DNA of 48,333 nt, taken from assembly GCA_003163855.1 (NCBI GenBank), contig PLRJ01000202.1, positions 1 to 48,333 of the forward strand. Reading direction: 5' to 3'. Below are positions 7,255 to 17,500 of this stretch, one piece after another. This DNA comes from Bryobacterales bacterium (lineage in GTDB: Bacteria > Acidobacteriota > Terriglobia > Bryobacterales > Bryobacteraceae). The translations under genes were made by a program, and so were the position numbers. Position 1 is the stretch's first letter; every line of letters begins with the position of its first letter. Under the pieces are notes generated by a model. That model did no database searches. It was not told the origin of the DNA and worked only from the letters and a program-made list of their open reading frames with translations.

Positions 7255-8292
7255 TTACAAGCGCGCAAACGCTGTCACGAGATTTGAACACTCGTCGATC
7301 TGATCAAGCCACGCCAGATGCCCGGCGTCGTGGACAACCTGTAGCTTGGCGTGCGGCATAAGCGCGACCATTTCAGCGCCCCTCGCAGGCGGACCGAAAG
7401 CATCTTTATCGCCCCAGATCATCAGCGTGGGAATGTTCAGATTCTTTAGTTCCGGTCGCAGGGCGTAGGTTAGCGGTCCGGTGTTCTGCACCATGGTCAG
7501 CCAGCTCTCCGTTGCTCCCGGTATCAACGACGCCGCCGTGTCGCGTTCGATGAACGCTTCAGGAACCTTGCGCACATCGGCCACCAAGAGCCGCTGGAAT
7601 GCATCTCGGGTTGAAGCTTCGCCAGCCTTCATGATCGTTGCGAAAAGCAGGCGGTTGACTCCTCGCGTTCCCAACAAGCGAAACATGAACGGCACTGAGG
7701 GCGAACTGCCAGCCGGTTCGCCGATTGTGATCAGTCGGCTGACGCGCTCGGGATGCGCCAGGGCGAAAGCCAGGCTGAAGAAACCGCCCATTGAATTCCC
7801 CATTAAGGTTGCACTTTTCAATCCGAGCGCATTCATGGTGGACTCAACAAAATCGACCGCGTGCTGGCGGAACGGCTTGCCGGTCTTGTTGTAATTAAAC
7901 ATCTGGGTTAAGCCGCAGCCAGGCCGGTCGGGCACGAACAGGTGGAAGTTCGGCTGAAGTTTTGCCATCAGCGGCGCCCATTGCGAAGCTGAAGCGTCGC
8001 CACCGTGAATCATCAATACCGGCTCGCCATGGCCCGCTTCCAACACATGAACGCGGAGATTGGGCGAGGCGATTTGCAAATAGCGAGACTGGAAGTCAAC
8101 GCCATACGACTTGAGCAAAGCATCCAGCTTGTCCTGGTAACGGCTCTCTGCGCTGGCGTCAGGCGGCGGCAGAGATTGTCCCCATTGGGAGAGTCCATAA
8201 GCAGCCGTAAGGGCGCCCAAACCGATACCGCCGGTTAGGAGTGGTCTTCTGGAAAACTGCGGACTGACTTTTGTGCCGAGTTGTTGTTCCAT
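7255..8292 (-). CDS. Tat-exported alpha/beta hydrolase
   Basis: A 345-residue alpha/beta hydrolase fold enzyme of the epoxide hydrolase/haloalkane dehalogenase-like class. The N-terminus carries a twin-arginine-like leader (SRRPLLTGGIGLGALTA), so it is probably exported folded. Landmarks are the oxyanion HGGDAS segment, the nucleophile elbow GNSMGG, the acid segment IWGDKDAFGPP and the catalytic His in DAGHLAW near the C-terminus; the triad is complete. The substrate is unknown. The ATG at 8292 is on the minus strand, about 100 bases from the start of the divergent PD40 protein, so the two share a control region. The secreted NTF2-like gene follows in the same operon. Confidence 0.88.
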   Translation of the reverse strand: MEQQLGTKVSPQFSRRPLLTGGIGLGALTAAYGLSQWGQSLPPPDASAESRYQDKLDALLKSYGVDFQSRYLQIASPNLRVHVLEAGHGEPVLMIHGGDASASQWAPLMAKLQPNFHLFVPDRPGCGLTQMFNYNKTGKPFRQHAVDFVESTMNALGLKSATLMGNSMGGFFSLAFALAHPERVSRLITIGEPAGSSPSVPFMFRLLGTRGVNRLLFATIMKAGEASTRDAFQRLLVADVRKVPEAFIERDTAASLIPGATESWLTMVQNTGPLTYALRPELKNLNIPTLMIWGDKDAFGPPARGAEMVALMPHAKLQVVHDAGHLAWLDQIDECSNLVTAFARL

Positions 8293-8393
8293 ACCGCTCC
8301 ACTGTGCCCGTCGAAGCCGCAGGCGGAAAGGAAAAAACCGTTACCGTACTGTACGTACGTCGTAGAATCAACGAGTTGGGCCAAAGCGCAAAA

Positions 8394-10517
8394 ATGGCTG
8401 CGATCGACAACAAGCAATCGGTGCTGAAGGAACTGGAGCGTCTTTTGATGACTGCACCGTTCGCAAGCGCCACTCGCTCCGCGGCACTGCTGCGTTTTCT
8501 GGTGACCGAGACGCTGGCGGAACGATCAGACCGGCTGAAAGAATACGTTCTCGGTGTGGAGGTCCTGGGGCGACCTGAGAGCTTTGATCCGCGGATTGAT
8601 CCCATAGCCCGGGTTGAGGCCTCGCGCTTGCGGAACAAGCTGGAGCTCAGCTATGCGAATGGAGACGGTCCATCCGATGTTCGCATCATGCTCCCCCGGG
8701 GCACGTACGTTCCGCAATTCGAACCGGTGGTCGCGCCGGCCTCAACCAGCAGGCGTAGTGTGGGTGCCGCGTTTGTGGCTGCCTGTGTCATCAGCGCGTT
8801 TCTCGTGGGAGCAGTCGCGGCGACAGTTTGGAACCGCCGAAACGCGTCATTCCAAACCTTGAGGACCTCGGTGTTGCCGCCGCGCGACGTACTCATGCAG
8901 GCCGTGGCCCTATCGCCGGACGGCGCATCCATTGTTCTGGCGGCATCCAAGCAGGGCCAGACACACCTCTACCTGCGCTCGCTGACCGAGTCGTTCGAAC
9001 CCAGACTGATGCCGGGAACCGGGGATGCGTCTTACCCTTTCTGGTCTCCCAACGGCCGTTCCATCGGATTTTTTGCGGACAGAAAGCTGAAAGTGATCGA
9101 CGTGACTGGCGGGGAACCGCGCACTCTCTGCGATGCTTTACTTGGCCGCGGCGGGGCCTGGGCCGAGGACGGCAACATCTATTTCTCCAGCCGAGGACTG
9201 AAAGTTGTCCACCGCGTTCAGCCCAGCGGTGGCCGGCCTGTTCCGTTCTCTTCGTTAGATACCAGTTCAGGTGACATCGATCATCTTTGGCCGGTGCTTC
9301 TTCCAGATGGAAAACGACTCGCCTTCCTGGCAGCCAACCGGGTGCCTGGTCTCGATCGGATAGTGGTGGTAAATCTCGCCAGCCCGCAAAAAAGTATCGC
9401 CATCGTGCGCGCCTATTCGTCAGTCGCCTTCGTCCCGGACAGCCCTGATAAAGTCCGGGTGTTTTTTCTTCGGAACGGTTCGCTGGTCGCGCAGCCATTA
9501 CTTGCGAATAGTCTGCAACCGGTCGGCGAATCCGTGGTGATGGCGCGACAAATTGATTTCGAGCCTCTCGCGCGATATGCGTTTCTCGCCGCAGCAAGGC
9601 AGGGCTCAGTCGCCTTCGTTCCTGGTACGCCTTTCCGCTATCAGTTAGCGTTGGTCAACCGAAGTGGCGATGCGGGTGTCCCGCTGACCAGTGAAGCCAG
9701 CGACTACTCCGCGCTTAAGCTGTCGCCAGACGGCCGGTATCTGTTAGCTAATCAAACCGACTCCTCCACGGGAAGCACATCTGTCTCGAAAGTTGATCGC
9801 GCGCGCGCCACGGTTTCGCGCATCACGTCCGGCAATGTCGATTTCTTTCCCGTCTGGTCACCAGATTCAATGCGAATTTGCTTTCGCCGTGCTGAAATCG
9901 GTGCGGCTTTAAGCGTGGTCTCTGCAAACGGTGGCCTACCAGTTGGTTTGAGCGGGATCGAGGGCGTCCATTTTCCCAGCGATTGGTCCAGCGACGGACG
10001 ATTCATCGCCTACACCGACTATAGGCCATTGCCGCAAGCTAGCGTTCGCCCGCTAGCCGGAAGCACGCTTCTAAAGGAAGTGTGGTCCTATGCCGTGCCG
10101 GGCCATAAAGTTGGCGGTGCGGTCTTCCGTCCCGGAGAAGGTCACGCGCCGCCCAAATGGGTCGCGTACACATCGGACGAATCAGGAAGAGACGAGGTTT
10201 ACGTCCAGAGTTTTCCGGACGGCAGGCTCAAAATGCAGATCTCCTCTTCCGGCGGTATTAATCCAGCCTGGCGGCCCGATGGACGGGAGCTTTTTTATAT
10301 AAATGCGGAGAACGATTTGATGGGGGTTGCCATCACTGACGACCATCAGTTTGGAAACCCCTATCGCTTGTTCCACATGTCTGCGCCGCTGTCGACTATG
10401 CCGCCTTATGGCATGAACTATGCGGTGACTAACGATGGGAAGCATTTCTGCGTTCGGCGGGTTGACCCGAATGTGGAAGCTCCTAGTGTTAGTCTGTTGA
10501 GCCCGGAGAACTTTTAG
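8394..10517 (+). CDS. Membrane-anchored PD40 beta-propeller signalling protein
   Basis: A protein of about 707 residues with three parts. An N-terminal cytosolic domain (about 1-105) carries LKEYVLGVEVLGRPESFDPRID and the phrase 'MLPRGTYVPQF', a module common in Acidobacteria next to TPR or cyclase-like signalling regions. One membrane helix follows (about 118-140). The C-terminal 550 residues are WD40-like PD40/TolB repeats (ALSPDG, FWSPNG, VWSPDS, DWSSDG, AWRPDG), probably one or two propellers in the periplasm. The layout suggests a one-component sensor linking a periplasmic ligand to a cytosolic output, but no HTH or enzyme motif is certain. The frame is open upstream to a TTG at 8271 inside the divergent hydrolase; the ATG at 8394 matches the domain start. 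Confidence 0.8.
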   Translation: MAAIDNKQSVLKELERLLMTAPFASATRSAALLRFLVTETLAERSDRLKEYVLGVEVLGRPESFDPRIDPIARVEASRLRNKLELSYANGDGPSDVRIMLPRGTYVPQFEPVVAPASTSRRSVGAAFVAACVISAFLVGAVAATVWNRRNASFQTLRTSVLPPRDVLMQAVALSPDGASIVLAASKQGQTHLYLRSLTESFEPRLMPGTGDASYPFWSPNGRSIGFFADRKLKVIDVTGGEPRTLCDALLGRGGAWAEDGNIYFSSRGLKVVHRVQPSGGRPVPFSSLDTSSGDIDHLWPVLLPDGKRLAFLAANRVPGLDRIVVVNLASPQKSIAIVRAYSSVAFVPDSPDKVRVFFLRNGSLVAQPLLANSLQPVGESVVMARQIDFEPLARYAFLAAARQGSVAFVPGTPFRYQLALVNRSGDAGVPLTSEASDYSALKLSPDGRYLLANQTDSSTGSTSVSKVDRARATVSRITSGNVDFFPVWSPDSMRICFRRAEIGAALSVVSANGGLPVGLSGIEGVHFPSDWSSDGRFIAYTDYRPLPQASVRPLAGSTLLKEVWSYAVPGHKVGGAVFRPGEGHAPPKWVAYTSDESGRDEVYVQSFPDGRLKMQISSSGGINPAWRPDGRELFYINAENDLMGVAITDDHQFGNPYRLFHMSAPLSTMPPYGMNYAVTNDGKHFCVRRVDPNVEAPSVSLLSPENF

Positions 10518-10537
10518 TAAGAATGACGCCGCGCCTG

Positions 10538-12234
10538 CTATGTCAGGCCAAGTTCGCCCATGATCTTGTGAAGAACGGGATGGTCGCGTACGCCATCAAA
10601 GACCGGATCGAGAATCTCCGTCAGCTTGGCCGCCCGCTCGTTTAGCGACCGGTCGAGCCATTCGGCGGCGGCATCTATATCCTCAATGGCCAGATAGATG
10701 ACCGCGGTATCGTAAGCGCTCACATACCTGGTGGCTCGCAGCTCCTCCAGGCGGTTCAGAGTCGCGTGCGCTTTCGCATGCAAACCTGCCCGGCCGTAGG
10801 CATAACCGACATGGGCGACGAATGGCAATCGATCCCCAGAAAACCGGCAAGCGGCTTCGGCCTCCATAACAGCCTCCTCAAAATCGCCCGCGCCACACAG
10901 CGTTCGGGAAAAAATGTAGTGCGCGAAGGGATTATTGGGATCGAGTTCGACGGCGTTTCGAGCTGCGCGAACAGCGCGTTCGAACTGCCTGGCCTTGAAA
11001 TAAGTTAAACCGAGGAAGGCGTTCATAACTAGCGATAGCGGATCGAGAGTACGAGCCTTCTCGACCAGCTCAATGGCCTCCCGATTACGGCCGACAAAGC
11101 TTAGGTAGGAGCCATACCATTGATGCGCATTGGCAGAATTAGGATTAAGCCGCAGTGCACGCCTAAATTGTTGCTCTATGCCGGAATCGCTCCAATAGTA
11201 CATGTTCAAGATAGCTCCCAGCGAGGCATGCGCGGCGGCATTATCGCTATCCAGGCTTAGCGCTTTCTCGGCGGCTTGACGCGCGGCTGGGAAGGTCTGG
11301 CGGGAAGGCCTGAGTCCAAAAATGCCGAGCATTATGAGGCAGTCGGCGATACCCACGTAAGGCTCAGCATAGGTTGGATCTAGCGCGATTGCTTGTTCAA
11401 AGCGCCCGATTGCTTTCTCGAGATCCGATTCCGTGCGGCGATTCCAGAAAAGGCGGCCCAGCATGCAGGCTTCGTAGGCTTGCGGCGAGAGGCGAGGCGC
11501 GCGGCGGCATGCTGAACCTCCCCGGCAGGCGTCAGCCGTCCACTTAATTCTCCTGCAATGGCACTGGCGATTTGCCGCTGCAGGCTCACAATATCTTCGA
11601 GCTGCGCTTCGTAGCTTGCCGCCCAGAGATGCCGATCGGCGAACGGGTCAACCAACTGCACTCGTATGCCAAGCTTCTTTTCGGAGACAACCACCGAGCC
11701 CTGTATGAGGGCATCCACGTTCAGTTCCCGCGCGATTTCAGAGACGGGAGCGGCACTGCCCTTAAAACGCGAGGAAGAGGTTCGAGAGATGACGGTAAGG
11801 CTGCCGATCTGGGCCACGTTGTTGATCAGTTCATCGGTGATGCCGTCGGCCCAGTGAGCCCGGCTAGGGTCGCCCGAAAAATCGGTGAGAGGAAGAACCG
11901 CGAGCGCTCGGATTTCCGGAAGAACCGGCGCAATCCAACGGTAGCCGCGCTTCGGAAGTGTTTCAACAAATCGAGGTTCAGCGGAAAGGTCGCCGAGCGC
12001 GGTGCGCAAACGATTGACGGCTTTGTTTAGTCCGCGTTCGGAATCGATAAACGAAACGTCGGGCCAGATCCGCCTCTGCAGAGCGTCCCGCGTAGTGAGC
12101 CGGCCGGGTTGTTCCAGCAGGGCGGTGAGCACCTGAAACGGCTGATCTTGCACGGCGATCCTGACGCCTTTTTTCCGTAATTCGCGCGCCCGCAGATCAG
12201 CTTGAAATTCGCCGAAGTTGAGCGTGGTGCTCAT
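10538..12234 (-). pseudogene. Winged-helix/TolB-like/TPR regulator split by a frameshift
   Basis: Two overlapping minus-strand frames make one family-length protein. The first (ATG 12234 to stop near 11380) holds an OmpR/CadC-type winged helix (residues about 5-95, ending ETLPKRGYRW) and a TolB/adenylate-cyclase-associated domain (IRALAVLPLTDFSGD to SAIAGELSG). The second (to 10538) supplies at least seven TPR motifs, starting LGRLFWNRRTESDLEKAIGRFEQAI. Homologous architectures are continuous. The break lies near 11485-11500, where the first frame turns into out-of-family residues (RRKPTKPACWAAF) while the other frame reads SPQAYEACMLGRLFW; one missing base would restore it. No slippery heptamer is visible. 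Either this is a real inactivating mutation or an assembly or sequencing error. It diverges from the isochorismatase-like gene. Confidence 0.82.
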
Positions 12235-12352
12235 GTTCCCCAGACCCCTCCTACATTTTGGCGCAAGCGGTCTTGGATGAAGGTTTCCAAGACAGGGAGC
12301 GGTTCGCCACATTTTCGGTACATGCAGGGCATTGAATCACAGGCTGGCGAAA

Positions 12353-13516
12353 ATGCACAATCCGATTATGGAATTAAATCGCCGATTAATCTTGAAGAGC
12401 GCTGTGTCGGTGGCGGCATTGGGCAACGCAGGCGCTGACAGTCTTAACGGACTTATGAATCAGAAGTCAGGAGAATATATGGTTCACTTCCCGGTTGCGC
12501 CTGAGCGTACCGCTCTCATCAACGTGGACATGCAGAATGCTTTCGTCGAAGGGTACCCGCTCTCGGCGCCGGAGGGCCTGAACGTTCTGGCACGGATAAA
12601 TCGGCTATCTGACGCGTGCCGGCGCGCAGGGGTATTGGTGGTTCACACACGAAGCGTCTTCCGGGCCGACGGTTCCAATCTGGGAGTATTGGGGGAAATC
12701 GATCCACGGACCAAAATGGGTTTGTTGTTCGACGGAGCAAAGGGCGCGGAATTGCATGCCCACTTGGTGGTAGCAGCTGCGGATATTGTTCTCAACAAGC
12801 CGCGCTTTGGAGCCTTTCACGATACGGATCTCGATTTGATCCTCCGGTCGCGCGGCGTGGACACCGTTTTCATCACTGGTGTTGCGACCAATGTATGCTG
12901 CGACACCACAGCGCGCGAGGCCTCGGTTCGTGGATATCGGGTTTTGTTTGCTAGCGACGGAACGGCAACGCTCTCGATGGGAGGTGTTTCGCCGGCCGAT
13001 TTGCAGGCCGCGACTTGTGCAACGCTTGCCCAGGTCTTTGCTCAGATCACGACCGTAGACGAAATGATCGCCAAGGTAGGGGGCGCCAACCAGACCAGCT
13101 CAAGCGCACTCTCGGACGGATTCGAAAAAGCATTGCTTCGCACCCATGAAAGTAGCCGTCGCGTCATGAACGGCGATGCAGGCCCTATGAAGGATGCGTT
13201 CTCGCACAGCAGGGATGTGATGATTATGGGCGCTTGGGGTAGTTACGAGCACGGCTGGACGAACGTCGGGCCACGGCTGGAATGGGCGGCGGGGCGCTTT
13301 GCCGAAGAGCGAAATGCCACATGCGAGCGGTTGACCGCGGGTGAAAGCGGCGATCTTGCCTACGAGATCTTTCTGGAAAAAGCCGACACGCGGCTTGCTG
13401 GAGAAAAAGACTTTCATCCTATGGCTCTCCGGGTTACGCATATCTCCCGACGCGAACAAGGTGAATGGAAGATCATCCAGCGCCACGCTGACTTCCTTAC
13501 ACCTAGAGCGGGGTAA
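12353..13516 (+). CDS. Isochorismatase-like hydrolase fused to an NTF2/SnoaL-like domain
   Basis: About 387 residues. An N-terminal Tat-like leader (NRRLILKSAVSVAALG) precedes a cysteine-hydrolase domain (about 45-235) with the catalytic triad Asp59 (INVDMQ), Lys149 (LNKPRFGAF) and Cys182 (GVATNVC), including the cis-peptide GVAT typical of isochorismatase, nicotinamidase and carbamoylase families. The C-terminal 130 residues form an NTF2/SnoaL-like domain (DVMIMGAWGSYEHGW to WKIIQRHADF). The fusion suggests hydrolysis of an amide or vinyl ether with a second ligand-binding module; the substrate is unknown. The ATG at 12353 is preferred; a TTG at 12332 and an ATG at 12368 are alternatives. 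It is divergent from the frameshifted winged-helix regulator, a likely local regulator when intact. Confidence 0.85.
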   Translation: MHNPIMELNRRLILKSAVSVAALGNAGADSLNGLMNQKSGEYMVHFPVAPERTALINVDMQNAFVEGYPLSAPEGLNVLARINRLSDACRRAGVLVVHTRSVFRADGSNLGVLGEIDPRTKMGLLFDGAKGAELHAHLVVAAADIVLNKPRFGAFHDTDLDLILRSRGVDTVFITGVATNVCCDTTAREASVRGYRVLFASDGTATLSMGGVSPADLQAATCATLAQVFAQITTVDEMIAKVGGANQTSSSALSDGFEKALLRTHESSRRVMNGDAGPMKDAFSHSRDVMIMGAWGSYEHGWTNVGPRLEWAAGRFAEERNATCERLTAGESGDLAYEIFLEKADTRLAGEKDFHPMALRVTHISRREQGEWKIIQRHADFLTPRAG

Positions 13517-13530
13517 CGCACTGCGTTTTT
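13515..13530 (+). terminator. Short hairpin plus T-run after the isochorismatase-fusion gene
   Basis: AACGC (13515-13519), a 3-base loop and GCGTT (13523-13527) form a 5-bp hairpin that runs into TTT right at the stop codon of the plus-strand gene. It fits a weak intrinsic terminator in the 21-base gap between two convergent genes. Confidence 0.4.
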
Positions 13531-13537
13531 GCGTCGC

Positions 13538-14410
13538 TTATGGCTTCCTTGTTGTGAGTTCCCGATACGTGGTTTCGGTGAAGGTCGGGAATGGTGGGTG
13601 TCCATCACCCGGGGCTGCTGGCGGTTGTGGCTTTTCGCCGAGCGTGTCCTTGACCTCCTGCAGCGACTTGCCCTCTGCAACCATCTTTTTGATCATCGTC
13701 TTTCGAGCCTCTGCATCGGCGAGTTCTTTCTGAAGATCGGCTTTGATTTGAAGCTTGCCGTGCCCGGTTACATAAGTGTCGGCGTCGAAGGCGATCATGC
13801 CCTTCACAGACTGTATCCAGCCGTCGGAGGAGCCGTTTTTTTCCATATGAATAAGTGGGTACGAATTCTCGGTAAGTAGGTCGCCTGCAAATACCACCTT
13901 TTCTTCTGGCACAAATACAACCAGATCGCCGCTGGTGTGCGCCGGCGCCCAGTGCCGGAGCTGGAGTTTTACGCCGTCGATGGTTAGATCTTCTCTGGTC
14001 TTGATTAACTTGGTTGGGAGATGGTCGGCAGGAGGCGCGAAGAAGCCGCCTTTGGCGAGGGCGGATTCCTGCTCCTTCTTATTATTTTCCTGGGCGACTA
14101 TGGTGATCCCCAATGGAAACGAAGCCAAGCCGTTAACATGGTCCGCGTCGGAATGAGTAAGAATGACCGCGTTCACCGGCTTGGGCGTGATTTTCGATAT
14201 AGTTTCGAGCAATTCCTTGCCTCCGGCCGGCGTGGTCTTCGCATCGATCACGATGACGCCGTTATCACCGACGATGACCCCGCTGTGTCCGCCGCCACCC
14301 TCTATGTAATAGAGATTGGGCCGAATTTGATGGGTGACAAACGGTTCTGCGGCCGCAGGCACCTGTGCAAGCGCAAGGCTCGTGACGAGTATAAGAATGT
14401 TTTTCTGCAT
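13538..14410 (-). CDS. Secreted metallo-beta-lactamase-fold hydrolase
   Basis: A 290-residue MBL-fold protein with a signal peptide (MQKNILILVTSLALAQVPAAA). The metal motif reads T-H-S-D-A-D-H (His86, Asp88, Asp90, His91), the H-x-D-x-D-H variant of the usual H-x-H-x-D-H. It is followed by PAHTSGD, FAGDLL and VTGHG, which supply the remaining ligands. This set is common in periplasmic MBL hydrolases related to class B-like and quinoprotein relay proteins. The lysine-rich C-terminal helix and Pro-rich tail (GEKPQPPAAPGDGHPP) are additions. The substrate is unknown; beta-lactam hydrolysis should not be assumed. The ATG at 14410 has GGA five bases upstream; ATGs at 14416 and 14440 are alternatives. 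It diverges from the BNR-repeat gene. Confidence 0.85.
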   Translation of the reverse strand: MQKNILILVTSLALAQVPAAAEPFVTHQIRPNLYYIEGGGGHSGVIVGDNGVIVIDAKTTPAGGKELLETISKITPKPVNAVILTHSDADHVNGLASFPLGITIVAQENNKKEQESALAKGGFFAPPADHLPTKLIKTREDLTIDGVKLQLRHWAPAHTSGDLVVFVPEEKVVFAGDLLTENSYPLIHMEKNGSSDGWIQSVKGMIAFDADTYVTGHGKLQIKADLQKELADAEARKTMIKKMVAEGKSLQEVKDTLGEKPQPPAAPGDGHPPFPTFTETTYRELTTRKP

Positions 14411-14453
14411 TTGCATCCAATCAGATATTGCGGTTTGCATGACGCATTCGACA

Positions 14454-14484
14454 ACGTACGCACCGCTAAGAAACCGTACGTACG
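14454..14484. promoter_or_regulatory. Paired CGTACG sites between divergent genes
   Basis: Between the MBL hydrolase (minus) and the BNR gene (plus) the sequence holds ACGTACGC and, 21 bases on, CCGTACGTACGC, an imperfect direct repeat of a self-complementary core. The 8-base palindrome GTACGTAC recurs at 8351-8358 in the divergent control region before the PD40 gene. A shared transcription-factor site is possible; chance is not excluded. Confidence 0.3.
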
Positions 14485-14586
14485 CTCATGATGCCAGGAT
14501 GCTTCGGTGTTATGTTGTTCGGAAGCACCCTGTGGCTGCTTAAAGGGATCCAAGTCCGTCCCAAGCGCTGGAAGGAAGGTCCCTAC

Positions 14587-17500
14587 ATGAAACTCACCCG
14601 CTATTCGATTGTGCTTTTGATCGCCGCGCTGGCCTATGGCGAAAACTACGACGCCAACATCTTTAATGCTCTGAAGTGGCGCAATATCGGGCCGAATAGA
14701 GGCGGACGGTCGCTGGCTTGCGCCGGCAGTCCGTCGCGGCCGCTTGAATATTATTTCGGCGCGGTGGGCGGTGGGTTGTGGAAGACCACGGATGGCGGCA
14801 CTACCTGGAAGCCGGTGACGGACGGACAGCTTAACAGTTCATCGGTGGGGTCGCTGGCGGTTTCGGAATCCAATCCGGATGTCGTTTATATCGGCATGGG
14901 CGAGACGGAACTGCGCGGCAACATCATGCAGGGCGATGGTGTTTATAAGTCCATTGACGCCGGTAAGACATGGAAGAATATCGGGCTGAAGGACACGCAG
15001 GCCATTGCGCGGCTGCGCGTGGACCCTACCAACCCTGACATTGTGTACGCGGCGGCGCTAGGGCATCCCTATGGGCCCAACACTGAGCGCGGCGTTTTCA
15101 AAACAGTCGACGGCGGCAAGAGCTGGAAAAAGGTTCTCTATCGCGACGACCATACCGGCGCGGTGGATCTAACGATTGATCCGAACGATCCGAAGACTTT
15201 GTACGCTTCGCTGTGGGAGGTTTATCGCACGCCCTGGCTGTTGAACGATGGCGGGCCGGGTAGCGGGTTCTTCAAATCGACGGATGCGGGCGAGCATTGG
15301 ACCGAGATCACGCACAACAAGGGTCTGCCGCTAGGAACCATCGGCAAAATCGGCATCGCAGTTTCCAAAGTTGATTCCAAGCGAGTTTATGCGTTAGTCG
15401 AATCCGACAACGACGGTTTGTATCGCTCGGACGATGCCGGCGAAAGCTGGAGTTTGATCAGCCAGGACCGGCGCGTACTCCAGCGCGCTTTTTACTTCCA
15501 TCGCATCTACGCCGACCCGAAAGAAAAAGACACCATTTATGCAATGGACGTGAACTTTCTTAAGTCGACCAACGGCGGGAAGGACTGGAAAACGCTGCGC
15601 CAGATTCATGGCGACAACCACGATCTGTGGATCGATCCGAACAACAACAAGCGCATGATCAACAGCAACGATGGCGGCGGCTCGGTGACGGTTTCGGGAG
15701 GCGAAAGCTGGACGTCGCTGGAGTTTCCGACTGCGCAGCTGTACCACGTAGCGACTACGATTGATATTCCGTACCAGGTTTGCGGAGCGCAGCAGGACAA
15801 CACCACCGTCTGTGTGCAGAGTGAAGCAGGGGGACGGCGCGGTGGTGGCGGCGGAGCCATCGGGATGTTCGCCCCGCTCTACTCAGTGGCCGGCGGCGAG
15901 AGCGGTTATGTTACGCCCGACCCATTAAACGCGAACATCTTCTACGGTGGCAGCCAGGGTGCGCTGCTAACGAAGTTCGACCGTTCCACCGGCGCGACGC
16001 GCGACATTCAGGTTTATCCCTTGTTCTTCTCAGGCATGGCGGCGGCGATTCTGCCGGAACGCTGGCAGTGGACGTATCCAATTGTGTTCTCGCCGTTCGA
16101 TCCGCATCTTTTGTACACCTCGTCGCAGCATCTTTGGAAAACGACCAACGACGGACAGACTTGGGAGAAGATCAGCCCTGATCTGACGAAAGCCGATCCA
16201 AAAACGCTGGGCGATTCGGGCGGTCCCATTACGAAAGATCAGAACGGACCGGAAATTTACGGCACGATATTCACGATTGCGCCTTCGTTGAAAGAAGCGA
16301 ATACCATTTGGACCGGTTCCGATGACGGGCTGGCGTACATTACTCGCGATGGCGGCAAGAATTGGGAAAATATCACGCCGAAGGACATGCCGGAGTTCAA
16401 CCGCATCAGCATGATTGACGCTTCGCCGCATGATGCGGGGACGGCCTTTCTGGCTGCCAAGCGCTATCAGTTGGACGACCGTAAGCCCTACATCTACCGC
16501 ACGCATGATTTTGGCAAGACGTGGACGAAGATTGTGACGGGCATTCCGGATAACGATTACGTACACGTAGCGCGTGAAGATCCGCGACGGAAGGGATTGC
16601 TGTATGCAGGCACAGAGCATGGCATTTATGTTTCTTTCGACGATGGCGACCATTGGCAGTCGCTGCGCTTAAATTTGCCGGATACCCAGGTATCGGACCT
16701 GGTGTTGAAGGATGACGACCTGGTGATTGCAACGCACGGCCGTTCGTTCTGGGTGATGGATCGCGTAGCGCTGTTAGAGCAGATGGAACCTGCTGTTACC
16801 GCATCGGCCATGCATTTGTTCAAGCCAGCTGATGCCATTCGTACCTTCCGTCCAGCCGCCATCGATTACTTTCTGCAGAAGCCCGCCAACAAGGTGACGA
16901 TTGAAATTTTGGACGCTTCGGGCAAAGTAGTGCGGACGTTCACCGCTTCGCAGGCAGACGAAAAGAAGGCCAAGAAGCCTGAAGACGAGGATTCCGAGTT
17001 CGGTCCGCCGCGCACGCCGCCGCCGGGACGTAAAGCGGGGACGAATCGTTTTACCTGGGATCTGCGTTACCCCGGCGCGACTGTTTTCGAGGGCTTGGTG
17101 ATGTGGGGCGCACGGGCTGAGATGGGGCCCTTGGCGGTACCAGGCAGTTATCAGGTCCGGGTGACGGCGGACGGCGTTGCCCAGACGCAGCCCTTGACGC
17201 TGAAGCAGGATCCGCGTGAGAAGACAACCATGGCCGAGTTGCAGCAGCAGTTCGACTTGGCCATTAAGGTACGCGACGAGGTGAGTTTGTGCGATGACAT
17301 GGTCATCGCCATTCGCAAGATCAATAAGGAAGCGAAGGAGCGCGCCGAAGCTTCTAAAGATGAAGCTGTGATGCAGGCGAGTGCGAGTTTGCGCGACGAG
17401 CTATCGACGATTGAGGAGTCTGTTTATCAGATTCGCAATCGCGCGAACGAAGATCCACTCAATTTCCCGATTAAGATCAACAACCAGATTGCGGCCCTGG

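Noticed and set aside
11380-11500. Programmed -1 frameshifting in the winged-helix/TPR gene
   Set aside because: I see no slippery heptamer or downstream hairpin near the junction, so a plain indel or sequencing error is more likely.
13538-14410. Calling the MBL-fold protein a beta-lactamase
   Set aside because: The metal motif is the H-x-D-x-D-H variant and the fold is shared by many hydrolases; no specific substrate evidence exists.
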